Of a stretch of 8,555 nucleotides of DNA, positions 1-7,360 are shown one piece after another. Below the pieces are notes generated by a model. That model saw nothing but the letters and a program-made list of their open reading frames with translations, had not been told where the DNA came from and ran no database searches. The translations under genes and the position numbers were made by a program. Location of the stretch: contig SIRY01000066.1 in assembly GCA_004366215.1 (NCBI GenBank), positions 1 to 8,555 on the forward strand. Direction: 5' to 3'. This DNA comes from Actinomycetota bacterium. GTDB lineage: Bacteria > Actinomycetota > Acidimicrobiia > Acidimicrobiales > Acidimicrobiaceae. Positions within the stretch are counted from its first letter, which is position 1. Each line of letters begins with the position of its first letter.

Positions 1-234
1 AACCACTCGGCGCACGAGGCCGATCGGGGGCTCTCGCTGCGCCTCTGCCGGCCCGCTCAGCAAGGCGCGAAGCTCGTCAGCGAGCCGTCGCTCGAGGTCG
101 TCGAGCCACGGCACATCGCCTTCACCCTCGCGCGCGAGCTCGTTGCCGAGCCGGACGACGAAGGCCGGGAGTGCGTCGAGGAGCGCGCTGAGGTACGCCT
201 CGCTGGCCAGCTCAAAGGGCGGTACGTCCTGCAT
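1..234 (-). CDS. Hypothetical protein, N-terminal part (gene runs off the left edge)
   Basis: An open frame of 78 codons starts with ATG at 234 and stays open to the window edge, so the C-terminus is not visible. The start is supported by an AGGAGGG Shine-Dalgarno at 249-243, 8 nt upstream, which overlaps the TAG stop of the NIL gene. The visible part begins MQDVPPFELASEAYLSALLD and is leucine-, glutamate- and aspartate-rich, with stretches that look helical (LPAFVVRLGNELARE, LDDLERRLADELRALL). I see no signal peptide, membrane segment or cofactor motif. It is the last visible member of the lipoprotein-protease-hemQ-larE-NIL operon, and the 13-nt gap implies co-transcription and probably translational coupling. 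I do not recognise the family. An adaptor or regulatory helical protein would fit, but that is a guess. Confidence 0.7.
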   Translation of the reverse strand, partial: MQDVPPFELASEAYLSALLDALPAFVVRLGNELAREGEGDVPWLDDLERRLADELRALLSGPAEAQREPPIGLVRRVV

Positions 235-242
235 GGGGTATG

Positions 243-249
243 CCCTCCT
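243..249 (-). promoter_or_regulatory. Ribosome binding site of the left-edge gene, overlapping the NIL stop codon
   Basis: AGGAGGG on the minus strand lies 8 nt before the ATG at 234 and shares two bases with the TAG stop (250-248) of the preceding NIL gene. It fixes the start of a gene for which no homology is available and suggests translational coupling. Confidence 0.7.
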
Positions 250-487
250 AGCTCTCCACCACGTCCCCGACTAGCTCGACGTCGACACCGCGAGCGCGCA
301 GCCAATCGATCGCCCCCATGAGCTCGGCCTCAGAACCCTCGAGCTCGCAGACGATCCACCCGCTGTCGTCCTCCACGTTGGCACGCCGAATGTTCACGAG
401 CACTCCGTGATCCCTTACGAGCTGCGCGATCACGGGCTCGTGGATCAGCTCGCCCTCGTACCAGAGCTTGGCCTTGAACCGAGCCAC
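248..487 (-). CDS. Stand-alone NIL domain protein
   Basis: A 79-residue protein that is essentially one NIL domain, the small ACT-like alpha/beta sandwich also found at the C-terminus of the methionine importer ATPase MetN and fused to ferredoxin domains in homocysteine-forming systems of methanogens. Features typical of the fold are the first strand FKAKLWYEG, the helix HEPVIAQLVRDHGVLVNIRRANVED, the strand GWIVCELEG and the second helix ELMGAIDWLRARGVDVELV. The single cysteine (C47 in WIVCELE) is not a metal motif. Translation starts at GTG 487 with GGAGGT 6 nt upstream; the start lies inside the 3' end of larE (43-nt overlap, different frame). Pairing with a LarE-type sulfur transferase suggests a ligand-sensing or sulfur-handling role. 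The domain call is fairly firm; the substrate is unknown. Confidence 0.82.
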   Translation of the reverse strand: MARFKAKLWYEGELIHEPVIAQLVRDHGVLVNIRRANVEDDSGWIVCELEGSEAELMGAIDWLRARGVDVELVGDVVES

Positions 488-1302
488 CCCACCACCTCCG
501 ATCTCCGCGAACCCCTCGAAGCCCTCCGACGCTCTAGATCAACAAGGTCGAGCGTAGTGAACTCGAAGCCAAGCTGCGAGCCGATCGCAGTGATTTGCTC
601 GGCGTTGGCAGCGACCTTGGAGAAATCGCGCCGTGACACCTCGAGTCGGGCGATCCGACCGTGGTGACGCACGCGAAAGTCGCGGAATCCCAGCCCACGA
701 AGCTCCTGCTCGAAGCGCTCCACAACCCGAAGTGCGGGTGCCCGTACCGGTGAGCCCTGAGGGATTCGCGAGGCGAGGCAGGCTGCTGCGGGCTTCTCTG
801 CGAGCCAGTCAAGGCCGAGCTCACGAGCGAGCGTCCTGATCGCATCCTTGCCCAGGCCGAGCTCGAGGTACGGCGAGCGAACCCCCGCGTGTTCTGCCGC
901 GAGCATACCTGGGCGCCAGTCACCGAGATCGTCAACGTGCGAACCTACGACGAGCACCGCATGGCGCTCCTGAGCAATCGGCGCGGCTGCTCGAAAGAGG
1001 TGCTGCTTGCAGACGTAGCACCGCATCTGGTCGTTGCGGACGTAGGCGGGATCGTCGCCCTCATGCGTCACGACCTCGATGTGAGAAACACCGGTCGTAC
1101 GCACGAGCCGGATGATGTCCTGTCGCTCGCTCTCCGCGAGCGACGCCGAGACTCCCGTCACGGCCACAGCCTGGCTCCCGAGTGCCTCGTACGCGATGGC
1201 GGCGAGCACACCAGAGTCGACTCCACCAGAGAGCAAGACGACTGCGCTCGAAGCCTCACGAAACCAGGTCATGAGGGCATCGTGGGCTTGAGAGTTCACC
1301 AC
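445..1302 (-). CDS. larE: LarE-family ATP-dependent sulfur transferase (PP-loop)
   Basis: About 285 residues, close to the usual LarE length. The N-terminal PP-loop ATPase motif is LLSGGVDSG at residues 23-31. Two cysteines form a CxxC in MRCYVCK (C95, C98). The motif KPAAACLASRIPQG places C175 where LarE of Lactobacillus plantarum has its sacrificial Cys176. LarE adenylates the pyridinium dicarboxylate precursor of the nickel-pincer cofactor and inserts sulfur; homologs carrying three cysteines are reported to hold a [4Fe-4S] cluster, and this protein has the CxxC plus C175 pattern. No larB or larC is visible, so the substrate may differ. GTG 1302 has a weak AGG 9 nt upstream; GTG 1299 and ATG 1272 are alternatives. 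The last 25 or so residues are arginine/serine-rich and overlap the NIL gene. The gene lies 26 nt after hemQ. The family call is firm; the pathway is uncertain. Confidence 0.85.
   Translation of the reverse strand: MVNSQAHDALMTWFREASSAVVLLSGGVDSGVLAAIAYEALGSQAVAVTGVSASLAESERQDIIRLVRTTGVSHIEVVTHEGDDPAYVRNDQMRCYVCKQHLFRAAAPIAQERHAVLVVGSHVDDLGDWRPGMLAAEHAGVRSPYLELGLGKDAIRTLARELGLDWLAEKPAAACLASRIPQGSPVRAPALRVVERFEQELRGLGFRDFRVRHHGRIARLEVSRRDFSKVAANAEQITAIGSQLGFEFTTLDLVDLERRRASRGSRRSEVVGWLGSRPSSGTRAS
494..499 (-). promoter_or_regulatory. Ribosome binding site of the NIL gene, inside larE
   Basis: GGAGGT on the minus strand, 6 nt before GTG 487, lies within the last codons of larE. It supports the overlapping start and argues that the NIL gene is translated in its own right despite the overlap. 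Confidence 0.65.
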
Positions 1303-1328
1303 AGGCCAGAGCCTAGGGCTCCAGCGTG

Positions 1329-2021
1329 CTACAGCAGGCCAAAGGCCTCCGCTGGATCCGACAGCATCCCCACGTAGAACCGTCCGAACTCTGCGTAGCG
1401 AGCCGAGGCTTCGTCGTAGCGAAGTGTGTAGACGACGTCCTTGATGTCGTCGGGTCGCTGCGCGAACAGGGTCACGCCCCACTCCCACTCCGACAGGCCG
1501 GTCGCACCCGTGACGAGCTGGATGACGCGCCCTGCAAACTTGCGTCCCGAGGCGCCGTGGCCGTACATGAGGCGCTCGCGCTCGTCGTACGGCAAGGCGT
1601 ACCAGTTGTAGCGATCACCTCGACGCTTGAGCATCGGGTAGAAACACCAGTTCGGCAAGCCTGCAGGTGGAAGCACTGGGTAGAGTCGCGGGCGCCGCCG
1701 ATCTTCCGGTAGGTGCTGCGAGTACTCAGAGACCTCGGTGATCGAGAGAAACGAGTCCGCCCACACGAGGCCTGCTCGCTGGAGCGAGATCTGAAGAGCG
1801 CGGAGCTCCCGCACGTCGTCGCTGAGGGCCATGACCGCGAGCGGCGCAAGATGACCGAGCAGGCTCACGGTCATCACCTGCAGTCCTCGCGTCTGTGCGT
1901 CCTTTACGACCCGAATCGCCTCCTCTGGAGCGAACCGCTCCCCTGGTCCGCCGAAGAGGTGCACCACCGCAAGACCCGACCGCACCCGTGTGCTGCCGTC
2001 GTCGCAAGTCTCTACCGTCAC
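1329..2021 (-). CDS. hemQ: Coproheme decarboxylase (HemQ/ChdC, chlorite dismutase family)
   Basis: A 230-residue protein of the chlorite dismutase superfamily. HemQ/ChdC converts iron-coproporphyrin III to heme b by two peroxide-dependent decarboxylations, the last step of the coproporphyrin-dependent heme pathway of Gram-positive bacteria. Residues seen: Y128 and K132 in CFYPMLKRR, the probable proximal heme ligand H155 in MYGHGASGR, and Q168 in GRVIQLVTG. The Y-to-K (+4), Y-to-H (+27) and H-to-Q (+13) spacings match what I recall for Tyr147, Lys151, His174 and Gln187 of Listeria HemQ. SEWEWGVTLFA and the C-terminal FGRFYVG are also characteristic. It is soluble, with no signal peptide. The GTG start at 2021 overlaps the protease stop (GTGA) and is preceded by GAGGAAG 5 nt away. 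A true chlorite dismutase is unlikely given the conserved Tyr/Lys pair. Confidence is high. Confidence 0.93.
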   Translation of the reverse strand: MTVETCDDGSTRVRSGLAVVHLFGGPGERFAPEEAIRVVKDAQTRGLQVMTVSLLGHLAPLAVMALSDDVRELRALQISLQRAGLVWADSFLSITEVSEYSQHLPEDRRRPRLYPVLPPAGLPNWCFYPMLKRRGDRYNWYALPYDERERLMYGHGASGRKFAGRVIQLVTGATGLSEWEWGVTLFAQRPDDIKDVVYTLRYDEASARYAEFGRFYVGMLSDPAEAFGLL

Positions 2022-4432
2022 TCCTGCTTCCTCTCCTCACCCGTCGACCGTGGCTGACCTGCCCGCATCGCCGCGTCGCGCCGTCCAGCGATCGACGCCC
2101 CTTCGAGAAGCCGACCCGCTGGCAACGGCACCGTCATGGGGTGCGACTCCTGAAGGCGATGGGCACGAGCGACGGCCTCGTGGTACGCCTCGATCTGCGC
2201 TTTCATCGAGGCCTCCGCGTACACCGAGCCGTCGATCAGGATGCCTGGCCGACGCTCCATGATCGCAATGATGTCATCACCGGTGATCGTCTTCGACGTC
2301 TCGAGCGCGTGCGCCACCGCGAGGATGTCGTAGCGATGCTCGGTCACGATGCGCTCGACTCTCGCGTAGAGCTCCTCGAGTCGACGCTCGACGCGGTCAC
2401 CAAGACCCACCTTCGAGCGGGCATCCTCTTGACCGAGCGGATGACGCCGCTGAGAGGCGACTCCGCCAACCCCCAGGTCTCGAACCGCGTCGAGCTGCAG
2501 GATCGTCTCGCCCATGCCCCAGGAGGTGTCCATGAGCGCCGCCAGCCGCGATGCAGAGAACAGGTCACCTGCGACGCCCGAGGTGTTGTCACCACCGAAG
2601 AACGCGCGCTCACCAGCGAGCGAAGCTAGTCCCACCATGATGTCGGCCTCAAACTCCGATCGCCACCGCGTGAAACGCTCTTCCTTGGGTAGGTAGGACA
2701 CCAGGCCCAAGAAGTTCGAGCCCTTCTCGATCGTCGCGATGTCGATGATCGAGTTGCGCCGCACCACGACGGCAACGACGGCGTGACACGCCTCGTGCAC
2801 CGCAACCGCATGCCGCTCTCGCTCGACGTACTCCACGTCCTCAGGAAGACCGAACGTCTTGATCTGCTTTGCCCGCACCATGTCGTGCCACTCGATGACG
2901 TCTCGGCCTTCGCGGATGGCAATGATGAGTGCCTCGTTGACCATGTCCTTGATCGCAGCACCGGATAGATACGGGGTCATCGTCGCAAGTCGGTCTACAT
3001 CCTCGTCGCTCAAGTTGTGGTGTACCTTCGCGAGGTACCCCTGGAACGTTCGGACCCTTCCCTCTTTCGACGGGTAGCCAACCCGGTAGCTGCGATCGAT
3101 CCTGCCGGGACGCAGCAGTGCCTCGTCAAGGACGTCAGGCAGGTTGGTCGCAAGGATGGTCAAGATCCGGTACTTCGGCGGCTCTTTTGGCTTCAGACCG
3201 AGCGCCCTGCGCACGACTCGGTTCCAGAAGCCCCGTGGCTTCTGCAGCCCAGAGAGCTCGGTGAGGAGGGCTTGCAGCGTGCCATCCATGCCCCCAAACC
3301 CAGGCACCACGTAGCGAAAGATCGATCGCCCCTTCGCCTGCGGGTCGGGCTCCTCAGGGCGGAGGCGACGGAGTTCTTCCTCAAAGAGCACTTGCTGCGT
3401 CACGGGATCGAAGTAGTGGCCACCATGACATGACGCCCGGTCACTGAGCAGCGGCGAGCCCGCCAGCCGAAACCTTCCATCAGCGCCGGCGAGTGCCCCT
3501 CGCGATCCGAGCGAGTCAGCCTCGTCGAAGAAGGCGACCACTCCCCCGTAGCGTACCGACAGCTTCCGCAGGCGCCGAAAGATGGACTTCACCTTCAAGA
3601 TGCCGACACCGATGAACATGTTCGCGAAGGCGCCCGGCTCGACGAAAACGAAGGGAACCTGCGTCTCGCCCGCTACAGCCTCAGCGATGAGCGTCTTGCC
3701 CGTTCCTGGAGGGCCCCACAGCAGTATTCCAGTGGGGACGTACCCACCCTTCTCCTCGATGCGCTCGGGGTCAGTGAGAAAGATCAGATTCTCCTTGATG
3801 CGCTCGAGCACCGCATCCTGACCCCACACGTCATCGAACCGGGTCTTCACGTCGCCCGGAAAGTAGACCTCGTAACCGCCTTTGGAGAGGTACCAGAAGA
3901 TCGCGACGAAAGAGCCCACGCCGAGGAGTAGGTAGGCCGCGATTTGGATGATCGTCGGCAGCGAGTTCATGATGATGCCCGGCACGATGAACAACGCGAA
4001 CCAGGGCGAGACATGGTAGTGGGCTGCCAACACGACAGAGAGGAGCGCAAGGAGCCCAACGATCTTCAGCGCGCGGGCGACTCGATACCGCGTCCAGTCA
4101 CCGCCTCGGCGTGAGAGGCGGCTCAGCGGCTCGACAACGGCATCGTTCCACGCTTGATTCCAGACCGCCGAGCGCTCCAGCCAGACCAGGTTTAGCTGGC
4201 GAAACACCTCGATGACAACGAGTGTCGTTAGCCACCAGTCCGACTGGAGCACCGAGGTGAGGGCCACACCCGTGGGCTCGAGTGGATTCGCGCTCGTCTT
4301 CGTGGCGGTCAGCCACGCGATGATGAGCGCGAGCAAGAGTAGGACTTTGACGCGGTCCCACAGTGCCAAGGGGGGTCGGCACCCGGGTCGCGCGCTCGCT
4401 CGGCCGCGCTTTGTGGACGAAGTTGCACTCAT
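2018..4432 (-). CDS. Divergent membrane FtsH-like AAA+ zinc metalloprotease (M41)
   Basis: 804 residues, longer than the roughly 610-680 usual for FtsH. The N-terminal third has several hydrophobic segments (about residues 28-43, 66-80, 121-138, 143-157 and 159-182) instead of the classical two helices flanking an FtsH extracytoplasmic domain. The AAA+ domain follows from about 195: Walker A GPPGTGKT (240-247), pore loop MFIGVG (272-277), Walker B VVAFFDEAD (298-306), sensor-1 ILATN (426-430) and arginine fingers in RPGRIDR (441-447). Between Walker B and sensor 1 lies an insertion of about 75 residues (roughly 309-385). The M41 protease domain has HEACH (546-550) and the probable third zinc ligand D623 in GVAGDLFSAS, so it looks catalytically intact. 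FtsH proteins extract and degrade membrane and regulatory proteins using ATP. The ATG at 4432 overlaps the lipoprotein stop (ATGA), has GGAGG 7 nt upstream, and is preferred to a start 34 codons further up inside that gene. Substrate unknown. Confidence 0.9.
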   Translation of the reverse strand: MSATSSTKRGRASARPGCRPPLALWDRVKVLLLLALIIAWLTATKTSANPLEPTGVALTSVLQSDWWLTTLVVIEVFRQLNLVWLERSAVWNQAWNDAVVEPLSRLSRRGGDWTRYRVARALKIVGLLALLSVVLAAHYHVSPWFALFIVPGIIMNSLPTIIQIAAYLLLGVGSFVAIFWYLSKGGYEVYFPGDVKTRFDDVWGQDAVLERIKENLIFLTDPERIEEKGGYVPTGILLWGPPGTGKTLIAEAVAGETQVPFVFVEPGAFANMFIGVGILKVKSIFRRLRKLSVRYGGVVAFFDEADSLGSRGALAGADGRFRLAGSPLLSDRASCHGGHYFDPVTQQVLFEEELRRLRPEEPDPQAKGRSIFRYVVPGFGGMDGTLQALLTELSGLQKPRGFWNRVVRRALGLKPKEPPKYRILTILATNLPDVLDEALLRPGRIDRSYRVGYPSKEGRVRTFQGYLAKVHHNLSDEDVDRLATMTPYLSGAAIKDMVNEALIIAIREGRDVIEWHDMVRAKQIKTFGLPEDVEYVERERHAVAVHEACHAVVAVVVRRNSIIDIATIEKGSNFLGLVSYLPKEERFTRWRSEFEADIMVGLASLAGERAFFGGDNTSGVAGDLFSASRLAALMDTSWGMGETILQLDAVRDLGVGGVASQRRHPLGQEDARSKVGLGDRVERRLEELYARVERIVTEHRYDILAVAHALETSKTITGDDIIAIMERRPGILIDGSVYAEASMKAQIEAYHEAVARAHRLQESHPMTVPLPAGRLLEGASIAGRRDAAMRAGQPRSTGEERKQE

Positions 4433-5106
4433 GGCGTCGCCTCCACTCCAAATGAATCGACGACCTGCCCGATGACCCCGGCATTCTGTCGGAAGCAGCG
4501 GAGATCGCAGCCAACACCGACCACGTAGGCCCACGACGTCGCGGCGTTGACCTCAGCAATCTGCTCGAGCTCGATTGGGGGCGCCGAGCCGACCCGCTCT
4601 TCCACCGTCATCTCAGACCCCCGGAACCCCCCCGAACGTACGAACGTCTTGTAAGAGAGCACGGTGAAGTGGTCGAGCGAGGACGAGGGGTTGAACGGAT
4701 CCTGCTGGAGAATGAGCGTCCGCAGCGTCGCCAAGGAGAAGGTGTCCTGCTCCTGCGGGGTCAGCGCCTCGGCTTTGACGATCCCAAAGGGAAACGGCAG
4801 GCCAAAGCCCGAGGCCACGGCGGCGAGGCTGCTCACGTGACGGCCGACGATGATGTTGCCCCAGAGGCTCTGCTCGACCTCGTGCAGCGTGGCGAGGCTC
4901 GCGCGAGGATCGGCCGTCGAGAACACCTGCTCGACGTCGAAGCGCTGCCACGACGTTGGGATGGCGAAGTAGACCGACTCGCCCGCAGCGTCGCCGTGGC
5001 TGATGTACGAGAGCCCGGATCCGGTGCAGCTGGACGCGAGGACCCCCAACGCAGTCAGACCGAGCGCACCGATCACGCTCCTGCGAGTTCGAGCTACCGC
5101 CCACAC
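4429..5106 (-). CDS. Secreted lipoprotein of unknown function
   Basis: A 225-residue exported protein. The N-terminus has a basic region ARTRRS, a hydrophobic core VIGALGLTALGVL and a lipobox-like ASSC with C27 as the probable lipidated cysteine. TRRSVIG loosely resembles a twin-arginine motif, so Tat export is possible. The mature part starts with a low-complexity GSGLSYISHGDAAG, then YFAIPTSWQRFD, and ends with GVGCDLRCF (C200, C204, possible disulfide) followed by VIGQVVDSFGV. A 'P-x-x-W' strand near the start and a Cys pair before a final helix recall small PsbP/LpqN-like actinobacterial lipoproteins, but this is only a resemblance. The start is GTG 5106, directly after an in-frame TGA, with GAGGAAGG 8 nt upstream. 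It is first in the operon and overlaps the membrane protease gene by 4 nt, suggesting a partner or regulator on the outer face of the membrane (inference). Confidence 0.8.
   Translation of the reverse strand: MWAVARTRRSVIGALGLTALGVLASSCTGSGLSYISHGDAAGESVYFAIPTSWQRFDVEQVFSTADPRASLATLHEVEQSLWGNIIVGRHVSSLAAVASGFGLPFPFGIVKAEALTPQEQDTFSLATLRTLILQQDPFNPSSSLDHFTVLSYKTFVRSGGFRGSEMTVEERVGSAPPIELEQIAEVNAATSWAYVVGVGCDLRCFRQNAGVIGQVVDSFGVEATP
4440..4444 (-). promoter_or_regulatory. Ribosome binding site deciding the FtsH-like start
   Basis: GGAGG on the minus strand, 7 nt before ATG 4432 and inside the 3' end of the lipoprotein gene. Together with the ATGA stop/start overlap it favours the 804-residue product over a longer frame starting at 4534. 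Confidence 0.7.
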
Positions 5107-5130
5107 TCACCACGCCTTCCTCGAACGAGG

Positions 5131-5143
5131 GACCACTTTGGTC
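5131..5143. repeat. Small inverted repeat in the lipoprotein leader
   Basis: GACCA-CTT-TGGTC is a 5-bp inverted repeat with a 3-nt spacer, between the candidate promoter and the ribosome binding site of the lipoprotein gene. It could be an operator half-site pair or a weak leader hairpin. It is short enough to arise by chance. Confidence 0.35.
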
Positions 5144-5159
5144 TCGAGGCCCAGTCCCC

Positions 5160-5190
5160 ATGCTACAGCCCGGCCTTGAGTTGAGGTCAG
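5160..5190 (-). promoter_or_regulatory. Candidate promoter of the lipoprotein-protease-hemQ-larE-NIL operon
   Basis: On the minus strand a TAGCAT (5165-5160) fits the actinobacterial TAnnnT -10 pattern. CTGACC (5190-5185) is a partial match to TTGACA, but the 19-nt spacer is on the long side. The site lies after the groEL terminator and about 54 nt before the GTG start, where a promoter for the downstream operon is expected. It is a weak call by eye. Confidence 0.3.
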
Positions 5191-5226
5191 AGCAAGCCTG
5201 AGGAATGCTGAATCGGCCGCATCGCC

Positions 5227-5260
5227 AGAGAGGGGAGCTGGGTATCCAGCTCCCCTCTCT
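5227..5260 (-). terminator. Strong hairpin terminator after groEL
   Basis: A perfect 15-bp stem (AGAGAGGGGAGCTGG at 5227-5241, its complement at 5246-5260) closes a 4-nt loop, 63 nt after the groEL stop codon. There is no T-tract on either side, as is common for hairpin terminators of GC-rich actinobacteria. The 217-nt gap between groEL and the lipoprotein gene holds this hairpin and the candidate promoter, so it separates two transcription units. Confidence 0.75.
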
Positions 5261-5323
5261 CGATATCCTTGAGCGATCCTCGAACTACGAGCGACGAGGA
5301 GCCCGCTCTCGGCGCGAGATGGC

Positions 5324-7013
<1,690 letters not shown>

Positions 7014-7029
7014 CCGTGACACCAACGTC

Positions 7030-7056
7030 TTAGCACTCACCTATGCCGAGTGCTAA
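7030..7056. promoter_or_regulatory. CIRCE element (HrcA operator) of groEL
   Basis: TTAGCACTC (7030-7038), a 9-nt spacer and GAGTGCTAA (7048-7056) match the CIRCE consensus perfectly. HrcA binds this site and represses chaperonin genes until heat stress. It lies 83 nt before the groEL start and only 2 nt after the stop codon of the sulfur-carrier gene. Confidence 0.97.
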
Positions 7057-7061
7057 TGTTA
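7056..7061 (-). promoter_or_regulatory. Candidate -10 of the groEL promoter
   Basis: TAACAT on the minus strand matches TAnnnT, overlaps the TAA stop of the upstream gene and abuts CIRCE, which would place transcription start inside the HrcA operator. No convincing -35 is seen 16-18 nt upstream. An alternative is TTAGCA/TAAGAC within the CIRCE arms. Low certainty. Confidence 0.35.
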
Positions 7062-7355
7062 GCGGCTGTCGGCGTCACTCCCGCCCGCGACCGCTGGCAC
7101 GACCGAGATGACGTCGCCATCGCCGACGCTCGTCGCGAGCCCCGAGAGAAACCTGATGTCCTCGTCACGAACGAAGACGTTCACGAAGCGCCGTGGCTCC
7201 CCCGTCGCATCGAGGATGCGCTCAGCGAGCTCGGGGTGCGTCGAAGCCACCGCGGCCAAGGCCTCCCCAACCGTCGCGACGTCCTCAACGAGCAGCTCGC
7301 CCTGTCCACCCGCTAGTGAACGGAGCTGAGCTGGAATGCGAACCCGAACCGCCAC
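7059..7355 (-). CDS. MoaD/ThiS-family small sulfur carrier protein
   Basis: A 98-residue beta-grasp (ubiquitin-like) protein: first strand AVRVRIPAQLR, helix VGEALAAVASTHPELAERIL, then RRFVNVFVRDEDIRFLSGLAT and VGDGDVISVVPAVAGG. Such proteins carry sulfur as a C-terminal thiocarboxylate on Gly-Gly, made by a ThiF/MoeB-type E1 enzyme, for cysteine, methionine, thiamine or molybdopterin synthesis. The pattern is closest to the CysO-like actinobacterial group. Here GG (91-92) is followed by SDADSR, so the carrier would need trimming before activation, as with carriers processed by JAMM proteases. GTG 7355 is chosen because GAGGAGG lies 5 nt upstream and the product then begins at the first conserved strand; GTG 7373, overlapping the thrC stop as GTGA, would add six residues. 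It is co-oriented and close to thrC. The sulfur acceptor is unknown. Confidence 0.88.
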   Translation of the reverse strand: MAVRVRIPAQLRSLAGGQGELLVEDVATVGEALAAVASTHPELAERILDATGEPRRFVNVFVRDEDIRFLSGLATSVGDGDVISVVPAVAGGSDADSR

Positions 7356-7360
7356 TCGAT

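Noticed and set aside
1303..1488. N-terminal extension of larE into hemQ
   Set aside because: The added residues are arginine-rich, lie entirely within or just before the hemQ end in another frame, and precede the normal LarE start region.
4433..4534. 34-residue N-terminal extension of the FtsH-like protein
   Set aside because: It overlaps the lipoprotein gene, is compositionally unlike the rest, and the ATG at 4432 has a proper ribosome binding site and ATGA junction.
5175..5196. CTTGAGT as an HspR (HAIR) operator
   Set aside because: The second half 7 nt on does not match ACTCAAG, and the site lies after groEL, not before it.
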